Origin: Planosporangium flavigriseum
GTDB taxonomy: Bacteria > Actinomycetota > Actinomycetes > Mycobacteriales > Micromonosporaceae
Assembly (NCBI RefSeq): GCF_011947225.1
Contig: NZ_JAATVW010000027.1
Coordinates: 1 to 51,648 of the forward strand
Direction: 5' to 3'
Length of the DNA stretch: 51,648 nt
The position numbers and the translations under genes are program-made. Positions 1 through 8,463 of the stretch are shown one piece after another (position 1 is the stretch's first letter; every line of letters starts with the position of its first letter). Below the pieces are notes generated by a model. It saw only the letters and a list, made by a program, of their open reading frames with translations, had not been told where the DNA came from and ran no database searches.

Positions 1-55
1 GGCAGTCGCCGGTACGAACGGCCGGTTGTCTGCCTATGGATCTTTAGTTGGCGGG

Positions 56-1357
56 CTAGCCACTGTCGCGGAGCTTCCGCAGCCGGGTCTCGGCGCGCGC
101 CTCGAGGCCGGCGTGCCCGGCCCGGCGGGCCGCCTCGCCGGCCTGTGTCAGCAGCGCCTCGGCGTCGGCGGTGGCGAGCCGGCGGGCCGCCTCGTCGCCG
201 GCGCGCAGCCAACCCCGAGCCGCCCGGGACCAGTCGCCGACCGCGGCCGCGTGCGCCGCCATCGCCTCCGGACGGTGATCGAGCAGTTCAGCGGCGCGCA
301 GGTGGTGCACGGCTCGCGCCGGCGCCGGAGTCGTCGCATACACGACCTCGCGCACCAGGTCATGCGCGAAGTCGTAGCCGCCGTCCGCCGCCGTGAGCAG
401 TCCGGCCGACAGAGCGGCCTCGCAGTGCGTCGCGGTCTGCTGTAACGGCAGGTCGACCAGGCGGGCGAGGGTCGCCGGGTCGACGGTCATACCGAGCACT
501 GAGGCAGCGCGCAGAACTCGTTCGGTGTCCGTGCCCAGCCGGCGCAGTCGGCCGAGCAGGGCCGCCTCCAGGGAGTCCGGCACTCCGGTGCCGCCCGCGG
601 CGAGGTCGCGGAGCGTCTCCACGATGAACAGCGGGTGGCCCCCGGTGCGGTCCCGCACCTCACCGGCGAGGTCGGCCCACCCGGCCTCGGTCACCAGCCT
701 GGTCACGGCGGCAGGTGGCAGCGGCCCGAGGTCCAGGCGGTTCGCCACGTCGGCGAGCGCCTCCAGGACCGCCGCGCCCTCCGTCGTGCGTACGGTCGCG
801 ACGACGAGCAGCCGGGTACCCGTACTGCGGGCGACCGCACGCAGTAGTTGAACGGTCGCGTCGCTGGCGTTGTGGAGGTCGTCGAGTACCAGCAGCACGG
901 GTTGGTGCTCGGCCAGAGCGTGCAGGAAACCGGTGACCGCCTCCTGCGCCAGGTGTCGCCGTACCGTGCGGCTGGCCGGGGTGGTGAGGACCGGGCCGAG
1001 CACCGACCCCACGTGGGGCACGAGCGCGGCGAGCGCGGCCGCCCGCTGCCCGGCGAGCCGGCGCAGGACGTCGGGCGGTAGCTGCGCCGCGTGACGTTCG
1101 ATCGCCTCCAGGACCGGCTGCAGCAACAGCGAGCGCTCCGCCTCCTGGCAGCGCGCCGACAGCACCGTGCCGCCGGTGTCATTGGCCAGGCGTACCGTCT
1201 CGGCCGCCACCCGCGTCTTGCCGATGCCGGCCTCGCCGGCGATCACCACGAGGGTCGGCCGGCCGCGGGTGGCCGCGCCCCACGCCGCGCCGAGCCGGAA
1301 CACCTCGGACTCGCGGCCGACGAAAGGGACCGTCGTCGCGGTCGGCGGAGTGGTCAC
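56..1357 (-). CDS. AAA-type ATPase related to LuxR/SARP regulators, no DNA-binding domain
   Basis: A 433-residue protein. The N-terminus has the FVGRESE box typical of AAA_16 ATPases in large LuxR/SARP regulators, then a Walker A motif (GEAGIGKT, about residues 41-48) and a Walker B-like LLVLDDLH near residue 155. The remainder is an alpha-helical STAND-type region rich in Ala, Leu and Arg. Family members usually run to 900 or more residues with TPR-like repeats and a C-terminal LuxR HTH. This one stops at a TAG soon after the ATPase core, and the 55 bases beyond it in the window show no continuation. It could be a naturally short ATPase/signalling protein or the remnant of a broken regulator. 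ATP binding is well supported; the role is unknown. Confidence 0.8.
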   Translation of the reverse strand: MTTPPTATTVPFVGRESEVFRLGAAWGAATRGRPTLVVIAGEAGIGKTRVAAETVRLANDTGGTVLSARCQEAERSLLLQPVLEAIERHAAQLPPDVLRRLAGQRAAALAALVPHVGSVLGPVLTTPASRTVRRHLAQEAVTGFLHALAEHQPVLLVLDDLHNASDATVQLLRAVARSTGTRLLVVATVRTTEGAAVLEALADVANRLDLGPLPPAAVTRLVTEAGWADLAGEVRDRTGGHPLFIVETLRDLAAGGTGVPDSLEAALLGRLRRLGTDTERVLRAASVLGMTVDPATLARLVDLPLQQTATHCEAALSAGLLTAADGGYDFAHDLVREVVYATTPAPARAVHHLRAAELLDHRPEAMAAHAAAVGDWSRAARGWLRAGDEAARRLATADAEALLTQAGEAARRAGHAGLEARAETRLRKLRDSG

Positions 1358-1381
1358 GCAGCCAGCCTAGGGGTGGCCCGG

Positions 1382-1420
1382 CGGGAGGGCTGCCGGACCG
1401 GACAGCCCGCAGCCCTCCCG
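1382..1420 (-). terminator. Hairpin terminator of the TAP-like peptidase gene
   Basis: CGGGAGGGCTGC (1382-1393) and GCAGCCCTCCCG (1409-1420) are perfect complements forming a 12-bp stem with a 15-nt loop. It lies 27 bases past the stop of the minus-strand peptidase gene at 1448 and before the next minus-strand gene. No U-tract follows, which is common for actinobacterial terminators. Confidence 0.8.
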
Positions 1421-1447
1421 TGGTGTCTTGTTTACGACGCGACTCGG

Positions 1448-3070
1448 TTATGGCTGGTGCGGGGTCGTCCAGGTCGGTGTGTCCGTCAGCGGCCAGCGGG
1501 GCCGCGTCGGGCTCTGCGTCCTGAGCTGCGCCTCGGTGGGCGGCTCGACGGCGGGACAGTGGGTGCCCCGGTTGGGCGTCGCGCCGGTGAGGAAGTAGGT
1601 GTCGACCGCTCCGGTGACGCAGCTGCTGCCCTTGAAGTAGGAGCCGTGCCCCCAACCGTCGTAGGTCAGTAGCGCCGCGCCCATCTGCCGGGACGCGTTG
1701 GTGGCCCACTGGTACGGCGTCGCCGGGTCGTACCGGCTGTTGAGCATCAGGATCGGCGGTGCGCTCGCTACCTCGAGCCGGTGTTGTGGGTTGCGTACGC
1801 GGGCCGGCCAGCCGAGGCAGGAGGTCGTCGCACCCCACCCCAGTGGCGAGAGCTTCATGTCCGGCGCGACGAGGGTGAGCGCCCGCCGGTAGGCCTCCAG
1901 CTCGACGAAGTCGTGTACCGGCAGGCGCCAGTCCTGGCAGAAGACCGCCGAGAACGGGTCCGGGACCGGTTCGCCGTGCCCGGCGCGGCGATCACCGATC
2001 CGGCTGCCGGCAGTCCGGCTGCCGGCCAACACCGCCGCGGCGCGCTGGTCGATCGCCGGGTTCGGCTGCCCGGTGCTCAGCTCCTTCAGGAAGTCGGCCA
2101 GGAACTGCCAGCTGGGGCCGTAGAACGAGCCGTTGGTGAAGCTCAACAGCTGGAACTGCTCGATCTTGATGTCGGAGCCGGGAAAGGTGAGTTCCCCGCG
2201 TCCGGCCCGCGCGTACAGGTCCCCAAAGACCTTGCGGACGTCCTGCCCGTGGAGCGCGCACGCCGCGGTACGCCCGCACCAGGTGATGAACTGGTCGAAG
2301 TTCTCCTGCGCGGCGGTCGCCTCGGTCTGCAGGAACTGCCAGGTGGTGCGCAGGCTGTGGTCCATATTGCTGTCGATGACCATGGTGCGGATCCGGCGCG
2401 GGAACAGTTCGGCGTACTGCTGGCCCATCAGCGTGCCGTACGAGACACCGTAATAGTTGAGCTTGTGCTCACCCAGCGCGGCGCGGATGGCGTCCATGTC
2501 CCGGGTGACGCTCGCGGTGTCGACGAAGTCGAACAGCGGCCCGGTGAGCTTGCGGCAACTGTCGCCGAGGGCCTTGTTGTGCGCCACGACCGCGTCGAAC
2601 TCGGCCCGGTCGCGCGGCACCGGCGGCACCGACTCCACCTCGATGTCCAGGTCACACAGCACCGGGTGGCTGCCGCCCACGCCGCGCGGGTCGAAGCCAA
2701 CCACGTCGAACCGGCGGTGCACCTCGGGGGAGAAGATCGGCCCGCCCTTGGCCCAGTCCACTCCGGAGCCGCCGGGGCCGCCCGGGTTGATGAGGATGGA
2801 ACCGATCCGGGCCGCCGGGTCGGTGGCCTTCTGCCTGGCGAGCGCGATGTCGACGGTCTCGCCGTACGGCTTGGACCAGTCGATCGGAACAGTGACCGAG
2901 CCACAGTCGACCTCTGCCAGGTCCGGGCACGGTTTCCAGTCGACCGCCGGGACCTTCACGGTCGGGTCGTGCGGCGGTGCGGCGGATGCCGGAGCGGCCA
3001 CCGCCGGCCCGAGCGCGACCGCCGCCGTCAACGCGCCGACGGCGGCGCGGATCCGGGTAGTTCGCTTCAT
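1448..3070 (-). CDS. Secreted TAP-like alpha/beta-hydrolase (tripeptidyl aminopeptidase family)
   Basis: A 540-residue exported serine hydrolase. A signal peptide spans about residues 1-30 (basic start, long Ala/Val core, cleavage near PASA-APP). The alpha/beta-hydrolase fold is marked by the oxyanion loop NPGGPGGSG (about 95-103), the nucleophile elbow GVSYG with Ser210, an Asp in NSRYDP (Asp448) and a His in GWGHGS (His475), which together form the triad. The C-terminal part matches the TAP-like domain of Streptomyces tripeptidyl and prolyl aminopeptidases. It probably trims peptides from the N-terminus outside the cell. It appears monocistronic, with a palindrome 127 bp upstream of the start and a strong hairpin after the stop. 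Family assignment is firm; substrate specificity cannot be read from the sequence. Confidence 0.9.
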   Translation of the reverse strand: MKRTTRIRAAVGALTAAVALGPAVAAPASAAPPHDPTVKVPAVDWKPCPDLAEVDCGSVTVPIDWSKPYGETVDIALARQKATDPAARIGSILINPGGPGGSGVDWAKGGPIFSPEVHRRFDVVGFDPRGVGGSHPVLCDLDIEVESVPPVPRDRAEFDAVVAHNKALGDSCRKLTGPLFDFVDTASVTRDMDAIRAALGEHKLNYYGVSYGTLMGQQYAELFPRRIRTMVIDSNMDHSLRTTWQFLQTEATAAQENFDQFITWCGRTAACALHGQDVRKVFGDLYARAGRGELTFPGSDIKIEQFQLLSFTNGSFYGPSWQFLADFLKELSTGQPNPAIDQRAAAVLAGSRTAGSRIGDRRAGHGEPVPDPFSAVFCQDWRLPVHDFVELEAYRRALTLVAPDMKLSPLGWGATTSCLGWPARVRNPQHRLEVASAPPILMLNSRYDPATPYQWATNASRQMGAALLTYDGWGHGSYFKGSSCVTGAVDTYFLTGATPNRGTHCPAVEPPTEAQLRTQSPTRPRWPLTDTPTWTTPHQP

Positions 3071-3196
3071 GCCTGCCTCCCCGTTGCGGCCCCAGGATTT
3101 GAGGCCTGTCTATGGGGAGGCTGTCAGAAAGGCGGGCGGACGCGCAGCCCCGCAGGCAATCCGGGGACGGGGTGGCGGACCGGGGCGCACGACCGT

Positions 3197-3210
3197 TGGT
3201 CACGTGACCA
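3197..3210. promoter_or_regulatory. 14-bp perfect palindrome, candidate operator
   Basis: TGGTCACGTGACCA is self-complementary over 14 bp. It lies in the 255-bp gap between the secreted peptidase (start 3070) and the small membrane protein (ends 3326). It is about 127 bp upstream of the peptidase start, so it could be a regulator site for that gene. No matching regulator gene is adjacent. Confidence 0.35.
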
Positions 3211-3325
3211 GCGGTGATCGTGTCGGGGTGCCGGGGCGTGGAAGCGGTCGGATTGCCGTCGGCCATCGCCCGCTGCCGAATTGGGCAACCGGGTCAGGGT
3301 CGGCTGGTCCGGGTTGTACTGCCGG

Positions 3326-3595
3326 CTACTGCGGAGGCGGTGGTGACTGGCGACGGCGCCTGACCAGCAGGACGATGATCACGACGATCAGTACGACGGC
3401 CAGGCAGCAGCAGCCGAACAGGAGCCCGCCGCCGCCGCGCGGCCTGCGGGCCAGTTCGTTACCGACCAGGGCCACCGGCGGCCCGCTCTGCGCCCAGGCC
3501 GCCGCGGGAAGCAGCCACAGGGTCACGGTCGCGGCCATCACACTTGCGGACGCCGTCGCGGTGAACCACCGCCACCATCGCCTGACCGGTTCCAT
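3326..3595 (-). CDS. Small exported protein with C-terminal membrane anchor
   Basis: An 89-residue protein of unknown family. A basic, tryptophan-rich N-terminus precedes a hydrophobic signal-like segment ending near AAAWAQS. A short polar stretch follows, then a glycine run, a CCC cluster and a strongly hydrophobic second segment (VVLIVVIIVLLV), closing with RRRR and a proline run. The predicted topology is an exported N-terminal part with a C-terminal transmembrane anchor. The ATG at 3595 is plausible because it starts the signal-like segment. It lies just downstream of egtD on the same strand, but nothing ties it to ergothioneine. Function unknown. Confidence 0.6.
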   Translation of the reverse strand: MEPVRRWWRWFTATASASVMAATVTLWLLPAAAWAQSGPPVALVGNELARRPRGGGGLLFGCCCLAVVLIVVIIVLLVRRRRQSPPPPQ

Positions 3596-3683
3596 GTCAA
3601 CATCCTTCCGCTGGCCCCGCCTGACCGTACGAGTACCTGGTTACCCGCTCGCCGCCCATCGCTAACGGCCGCCGCAAGACGGC

Positions 3684-4667
3684 TCACCGGGCCTGGGACA
3701 GCGAGACGGCGAAGAGCCCGTCCGGATCGGTCCACCAGTGGCGCAGCGTGAAGTTGGCCCCCTCCAGTTCGCGCTCCAGCCCCTCCCGGCGGAACTTCGC
3801 CGACACCTCCGTGCGTACCTGCTCTCCGGCTGCGAAGTCGACAACAAGATCCAGCTCGGGGATCGGTACGCGCATCGCGGTGCGGGCCGCGAGCCGCATC
3901 TCGATCCATTCGTTGGTCGGGTCCCACCTCGCCACGTGATCGAACGTATCGACGTCGAACGCGGCGCCCAGTTCCCGGTTGACCACGCGCAGCACGTTGC
4001 GGTTGAACTCGGCGGTCACCCCGGCCGCGTCGTCGTACGCGGGCAGCAGCACGCTCTCGTCCTTGACCAGGTCGGTCCCGAGCAACAGCCACTCGCCGGC
4101 ATCAAGGGCGGCGCGCAGGGTGGTCAGGAACTCGTGGCGCTCCGCCGGCAGCAGATTGCCGATCGTACCGCCGAGGAAGGCGACGAGCCGGGTTCCGCCG
4201 CCGGGCAGGAGCCGCAGGTGCCGGGTGAAGTCGCCGACGATGCCGCGCACCGTCAGGCCCGGGTACTCGGCCGTCAGCGCGGCGACGGCCTCGCTCAGCG
4301 CCGCCGCGGACACGTCCAGCGGGATGAACGTTCCCAGCGCGCCGTCGGCGGAGAGCGCGTCCAGCAGCAGCCGGGTCTTCTCCGACGATCCGGAACCCAA
4401 TTCGACCAGCGTCTTCGCCGCGGTGATCCGGGCGATCTCCGGCGCGCGGGCCTGTAAAACCGCCCGCTCGGCGCGGGTCGGGTAGTACTCCGGAAGCCGG
4501 GTTATCTCCTCGAACAGGGCGCTGCCGCGCGCGTCGTAGAACCACTTCGGTGGCAGCCACTTCGCCGTCGCGGTCAGGCCGGTGCGCACGTCGGCGCGCA
4601 GGGACCGCGCGAGGTCGGCGTCGTCGAGGTAAGTCTCCAGGTCCGGCACGTTCACGGGCTTCCCCAT
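3684..4667 (-). CDS. egtD: L-histidine N-alpha-methyltransferase EgtD
   Basis: A 327-residue SAM-dependent methyltransferase that trimethylates the alpha-amino group of histidine to hercynine, the first committed step of ergothioneine synthesis. The N-terminal WLPPKWFYDARGSALFEEIT region and the SAM-binding VELGSGSSEKT segment (about residues 90-100) are diagnostic of EgtD and its fungal counterpart. The C-terminus ends with a DPDGLFAVSL-type strand as in the family. Length matches known EgtD (about 320). It is the last gene of the operon and its ATG overlaps the end of egtC by 16 bases, so translational coupling is likely. The next gene downstream is not egtE. Confidence 0.97.
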   Translation of the reverse strand: MGKPVNVPDLETYLDDADLARSLRADVRTGLTATAKWLPPKWFYDARGSALFEEITRLPEYYPTRAERAVLQARAPEIARITAAKTLVELGSGSSEKTRLLLDALSADGALGTFIPLDVSAAALSEAVAALTAEYPGLTVRGIVGDFTRHLRLLPGGGTRLVAFLGGTIGNLLPAERHEFLTTLRAALDAGEWLLLGTDLVKDESVLLPAYDDAAGVTAEFNRNVLRVVNRELGAAFDVDTFDHVARWDPTNEWIEMRLAARTAMRVPIPELDLVVDFAAGEQVRTEVSAKFRREGLERELEGANFTLRHWWTDPDGLFAVSLSQAR

Positions 4668-5428
4668 TCCGTGGTGTCAACATGTTCCGGGGTGGCGACG
4701 ACGAGCCGCCCCTCGGGTACGGGCTCCCAGCCAGGGTCGTTGTCGAGCGGTTCCGAGCTCACCAGTACGTGGTCGGCGGCATCGCGGCCGGTGGTGCGAC
4801 GGATGGACAGGGCATGGCCGGCGGTGGTGGCGACGATCTGCGAGCCGTCGGTGAGGAGCAGGTTCAGCCGGGAACCCGGTGCCGCCCGGGCGACCTCGGC
4901 GACCACGTGCGCGACGGCGGCGGCGGGTGCGGCGCCGGCACGCAGACTCGCGCGTACCAGCGCCCACAGCAGGGCGGCGTCGGTGGGCGCGTCGAGGGTG
5001 AGCAGATCGCGCGTTGGCAGCCGGTCGGCGAGCTTGGCGACCGAATCCGGCCACCCGGCGATGACGCCGTTGTGGCTGAACAGCCACGGGCCCTCGGCGA
5101 ACGGGGCGATCGCCGTCTCGACCACGGGCATCCCGGTCGTCGCGTTGCGGACCGCCGCCAGGACGCCGCCGGACGTGATCCCGGCAGCGAGGGCGGGCAG
5201 GTTGCCGTCGGACCACATCGGACAGTTGCGCCGGTACCGCAGCGCGGCCGCCGCGCCGCTGGGATAGCCGCCGGGGTACCAGCCGAATCCGTATCCGTCG
5301 GCGTTGATCGTGCCGCCGCCGCGCATGTGCCGCGGTGCCCACGACTGGCGCAGCAGCGAGTGTGCCGGCTCGGTCAGCAGCCGGGCCAGCGGTACCGGCG
5401 GACCGAGGTAGGCCAGGTGACGACACAT
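4652..5428 (-). CDS. egtC: Gamma-glutamyl-hercynylcysteine S-oxide hydrolase EgtC
   Basis: A 258-residue class-II (Ntn-type) glutamine amidotransferase. The catalytic Cys is residue 2 (MCRHLAYLG), exposed after Met removal. The HNGVIAGWPDS segment and the SEPLD segment near the C-terminus are the conserved substrate-binding elements of this fold. EgtC removes the gamma-glutamyl group from the sulfoxide made by EgtB. Its ATG shares one base with the egtB stop (TGATG at 5426-5430) and its end overlaps egtD, so the gene is embedded in a coupled operon. Assignment rests on both the motifs and the gene order. Confidence 0.95.
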   Translation of the reverse strand: MCRHLAYLGPPVPLARLLTEPAHSLLRQSWAPRHMRGGGTINADGYGFGWYPGGYPSGAAAALRYRRNCPMWSDGNLPALAAGITSGGVLAAVRNATTGMPVVETAIAPFAEGPWLFSHNGVIAGWPDSVAKLADRLPTRDLLTLDAPTDAALLWALVRASLRAGAAPAAAVAHVVAEVARAAPGSRLNLLLTDGSQIVATTAGHALSIRRTTGRDAADHVLVSSEPLDNDPGWEPVPEGRLVVATPEHVDTTEWGSP

Positions 5429-6738
5429 CAGACGGGTTCAGCATCCCTTGCACAGCGGAAGCCGCTGAAGATCTGCCGGCGGATCGGGAAGTCCCAGTTG
5501 CGGAACGTCCCCCGGCAGGCGGCCGCGTCGGTGCCGAACGAGCCGCCGCGCAGCACCTTGTACTTCGGACCGAAGAACACCTCCGAATACTCGCGGTACG
5601 GGAACGCCGCGAAGCCGGGGTAGCCGACGAAGTCCGAACTGGTCCACTCCCACACGTCGCCGATGAGCTGGTGTACGCCCAGCGGCGAGGCGCCGTCCGG
5701 GTACGCGCCGGCAGGAGCCGGGGCGAGGTGGCGCTGGCCGAGGTTCGCGCGGTGCGCACTCGGGGACTCGTCGCCCCACGGGTACCGGCGGGAACGTCCG
5801 GTCGCCGGGTCGAACCGGGCGGCCTTCTCCCACTCCGCCTCGGTCGGCAGCCGCTTGCCGGCCCACGCCGCGTACGCCTGCGCCTCGTAGCAGCAGACGT
5901 GCACGACCGGCTCGTCGGGGTTGACGGGTTCGGTTCGACCGAACCGGGTGTACGCCCACCCGTCACCGTCGCGCTGCCAGTGCATCGGCGCGGTCAGGTC
6001 GGCCTCCATCCGGTGCCGCCAGCCGTCCTCGCTCCACCACCGTGGTTGGCTGTAGCCGCCCTCGGCGATGAACCGGGCGTACTCGCGGTTGGTGACGCAG
6101 GCGGCGTCGATGAAGAACGCCGGTACGTCGACGACGTGTGCGGGGCGCTCGTTGTCGAGCGCCCAGGCCTCGGTGGAGGTTCCCATGGTGAACGGGCCGC
6201 CGGGGACCAGCACCTCGCCGGCGACGCGCGCTCCGGCCGGCGGCGGGGGCGGCGCGTTCAGGGCGGCGGGGCCGACCCGGAGTTGGTGGGTGGCGAGCAT
6301 CGTCTCGTCGTGCTGCTGCTCGTGCTGGACGATCATGCCGAACGCGAAGCCGTCCGTGGTGAGCCGGCGACCCTCGAACGGCACGCCGCCGAGCAGGTCG
6401 AGGACCTTGTCGCGCACGGTTGCCACGTACCCGCGGGCCTCTGCCGGGCCGAGCAGCGGCAGTTGCGGGCGGTCGGCGCGGACGTGCTTGAACGCGTCGT
6501 ACAGCTCGTCGATGTCGTGGCGTACCGGGTCGCGCCCGCCCACGTCGCGGACCAGCCACAGCTCTTCCTGGTTGCCGACGTGCGCCAGGTCCCACACGAG
6601 CGGCGACATCAGCGGCGAGTGCTGGCGGATCAGGTCGTCGTCGTCCACGGCGTCGGTCAGGAGCGCCGTCCGCGCCCTGGCGCGCTCCAGCTCGACCGCG
6701 ACCCGTTCGCGCAGCTGTTCGGCCGTTTCGTCGATCAT
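5428..6738 (-). CDS. egtB: Hercynine oxygenase EgtB (iron-dependent sulfoxide synthase)
   Basis: A 436-residue protein joining oxygen, gamma-glutamylcysteine and hercynine to the sulfoxide intermediate. The N-terminal DinB-like domain holds the expected three-histidine iron site: His53 in LAHVGNQEEL and His139/His143 in QHEQQH. The C-terminal half is a formylglycine-generating-enzyme-type sulfatase domain (VCCYEAQAYAAWAGKRLP, GDVWEWTSSDF, LRGGSF, FSGFRCAR). The start is taken at the ATG at 6738, which overlaps the egtA stop as ATGA. A longer open frame upstream is an Arg/Gly-rich shadow of egtA. Having a dedicated egtA next door supports use of gamma-glutamylcysteine, the mycobacterial-type route. 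Confidence 0.97.
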   Translation of the reverse strand: MIDETAEQLRERVAVELERARARTALLTDAVDDDDLIRQHSPLMSPLVWDLAHVGNQEELWLVRDVGGRDPVRHDIDELYDAFKHVRADRPQLPLLGPAEARGYVATVRDKVLDLLGGVPFEGRRLTTDGFAFGMIVQHEQQHDETMLATHQLRVGPAALNAPPPPPAGARVAGEVLVPGGPFTMGTSTEAWALDNERPAHVVDVPAFFIDAACVTNREYARFIAEGGYSQPRWWSEDGWRHRMEADLTAPMHWQRDGDGWAYTRFGRTEPVNPDEPVVHVCCYEAQAYAAWAGKRLPTEAEWEKAARFDPATGRSRRYPWGDESPSAHRANLGQRHLAPAPAGAYPDGASPLGVHQLIGDVWEWTSSDFVGYPGFAAFPYREYSEVFFGPKYKVLRGGSFGTDAAACRGTFRNWDFPIRRQIFSGFRCARDAEPV

Positions 6739-7985
6739 GCTCTCCGCCTCCCGGGCAAGCGTCGGTCGAGGATGTCCAGTACCGCGGCGCGGTCGGCCGC
6801 CGGCAGATCGGTACGGTCGAGCGCGCGTGAAGCCTCCTCGCACACCCGTGCCGCGGCCGTGGCGAGGGCGGGATCGGACAGCCCCAGCCGGGCCGCGTCC
6901 AGCCACCGGCCCTCGACCGGCTCACACGCCGCGCGCGCCGCGTCGAGCGCCCGGTCGTCGTCGAGCAGCGCCGACACGACCGCGACCGGCGCGAACCATT
7001 CGTCGGCGGGCTGGGTGTCGAGGAAGCGCAGCTCCAGGTACCCACGCGGGCGGATCGGCGGGAACAGCGTGCCGAGGTGGTAGTCGAGGTCCTCGGTGGT
7101 CGGCGGAGGCGTGAGCGCGCCGGCGATCCAGTCGGCGAAGGTGACCCCTGGCGGGGCGTCCCAGCGCGGGCCGGGCCGGCGTACGCAGAGCAGGGGAGCG
7201 GTCAGGGCGTACCGTGCCCAGGCCGTCGCTGGATCGACCGCGGGGTCCGTCGCCCGGCCGACCGGGCCGCTGCGCCGGTGGTCGATGCCGAGCCAGGCCC
7301 GCATCCGCGCGGATGCCCAGCCGCTGTCGCGGCCTGCGTGCCGGCGGGCGGTCGCGAACGTCGCGAGGAGGACCGGGCCGAGCGCGTGTACCGCGGCCCA
7401 CCGCCGCACCAGGCGGTGGGGTTCGCCCGCGTCCACACAGACCTGCAGGCCGGCGGTGCTGCACATCATGGTGCGGCCGTGGTCGGAGTGCGAGTCGAAC
7501 GCGCGCTGCATGGCCGCGTACCGGGGGGTGTCGAGCAGCCGGCGGGGGTGCCGGTGCGGATCGATGCCGGATTCACCGAGTCGCAGGCCGGCTGCGGCCA
7601 GGAGCTGGATCAGGTGGGTCCGGTCGCGGTCGACGGACTGGCGTAACGCGGTCAGCGAGGCGGCCGGGGCCGACGAGATCTCCACCTGGCCGCCCGGCTC
7701 GAGCGTCACGATGCCGCCGCCGGGAAGTGGCTGATGGGGGGCTTCGGGGGCCAGGGTGGGGGGAGCATGGGGGCCGAGGGTTCGGCGCAGCAGCGCCGGG
7801 TCGAGCGGATCTCCGGGGGCGTCCTCGTGGTGGACGGTCCACTCCAGCTCCGTGCCGACGAGTGCGGGTGGGCCGGTCTTGAAGCAGATCGAGGCGATGT
7901 ACCCTTCGGCCTCGGTCACTTCGTGCAGGATCGTGGCCCCGGTGCCGCGTTGCCGCGGAACAGCGGCCAAAAGCTCCTCAGCCAT
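6735..7985 (-). CDS. egtA: Glutamate-cysteine ligase EgtA
   Basis: A 416-residue member of the GCS2-like ATP-dependent carboxylate-amine ligases. It makes gamma-glutamylcysteine, the sulfur donor for EgtB. Family signatures include the VGTELEWTV strand near the N-terminus, the MCSTAGLQVCVD segment in the middle and the RGYLELRFLDTQ segment towards the end. The start chosen is the ATG at 7985, preceded by GGGGAG at good spacing. The open frame continues 34 codons further, but without a comparable ribosome site. This is the first gene of the egt operon; the promoter must lie in the 192-bp divergent gap before the plus-strand gene at 8178. Confidence 0.95.
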   Translation of the reverse strand: MAEELLAAVPRQRGTGATILHEVTEAEGYIASICFKTGPPALVGTELEWTVHHEDAPGDPLDPALLRRTLGPHAPPTLAPEAPHQPLPGGGIVTLEPGGQVEISSAPAASLTALRQSVDRDRTHLIQLLAAAGLRLGESGIDPHRHPRRLLDTPRYAAMQRAFDSHSDHGRTMMCSTAGLQVCVDAGEPHRLVRRWAAVHALGPVLLATFATARRHAGRDSGWASARMRAWLGIDHRRSGPVGRATDPAVDPATAWARYALTAPLLCVRRPGPRWDAPPGVTFADWIAGALTPPPTTEDLDYHLGTLFPPIRPRGYLELRFLDTQPADEWFAPVAVVSALLDDDRALDAARAACEPVEGRWLDAARLGLSDPALATAAARVCEEASRALDRTDLPAADRAAVLDILDRRLPGRRRA

Positions 7986-8118
7986 AAGCTCCCCGAGTAA
8001 CCGTGGATGGCTCTCTGTCGAACCTACCGAAGATTCGCCGGCGAGCACAGCGGATCTGATCGGGAACGTCAGGTTCACAGCGCACAACAGGACCCTTTCG
8101 ATCTCCTCGGCAGGCCGG

Positions 8119-8143
8119 CATACCGCCGGTCCGCAGGGGTATG
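8119..8143. promoter_or_regulatory. Inverted repeat in the egtA / 8178 divergent gap
   Basis: CATACC (8119-8124) and GGTATG (8138-8143) form a 6-bp inverted repeat with a 13-nt spacer. It lies in the region that should hold promoters for both the egt operon and the small membrane protein at 8178. It is a weak candidate operator; six-base arms can occur by chance. Confidence 0.2.
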
Positions 8144-8177
8144 GCTCAGGCAGCCCGCGGACGAAGGCGAGGCAACC

Positions 8178-8375
8178 ATGGTGGCGAAGTTGCTTGCGCG
8201 CTGGCTGGTCGTGATCGTCGTGATGCCGCTGATCGTGGCCGCCCTCCGGTGGTTGAGCCGGGCATTGGAGGAGCGTCGCGGGCCGACGACGACGAGCAGG
8301 CTGCTGCGGCAGGCGGCGGACGCTTTGCGGCCGCCGCGATCGGTGTCCACGGGGCGCGTTGGCGGGCGCCGGTGA
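8178..8375 (+). CDS. Small single-pass membrane protein
   Basis: A 65-residue protein starting at the ATG at 8178 after a purine-rich ribosome site (GAAGGCGAGG). Residues 5-25 (LLARWLVVIVVMPLIVAALRW) form one transmembrane segment, followed by a basic tail rich in Arg and Thr. It is read divergently from egtA and ends 88 bases before the next plus-strand gene. No family was recognised. Reality is supported by the ribosome site and the segment's composition, but the small size leaves doubt. Confidence 0.5.
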   Translation: MVAKLLARWLVVIVVMPLIVAALRWLSRALEERRGPTTTSRLLRQAADALRPPRSVSTGRVGGRR

Positions 8376-8406
8376 GCGGGAACCTTCCCCGCATCCTCAA
8401 ACACGC

Positions 8407-8423
8407 CATGACAGCTCGGTCAT
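8407..8423. promoter_or_regulatory. 17-bp element shared with the cupredoxin cluster promoter
   Basis: CATGACAGCTCGGTCAT, an ATGAC/GTCAT inverted repeat with a 6-nt centre, lies about 40 bp upstream of the GTG start at 8464. It matches the site at 11187-11203 at 15 of 17 positions. It is probably the operator for the 8464 gene and part of a regulon with the cupredoxin cluster. Confidence 0.55.
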
Positions 8424-8463
8424 TTTTCTGGCCCCTGGCCGCCGCTCCAGCGACAATTGCCCC

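Noticed and set aside
1-55. Continuation of the ATPase gene by frameshift at the left edge
   Set aside because: Only 55 bases are visible and none of the frames gives a recognisable TPR or HTH segment.
1781-3217. 478-codon plus-strand frame opposite the TAP-like peptidase
   Set aside because: Antisense shadow without motifs; the minus-strand gene has a full catalytic triad and signal peptide.
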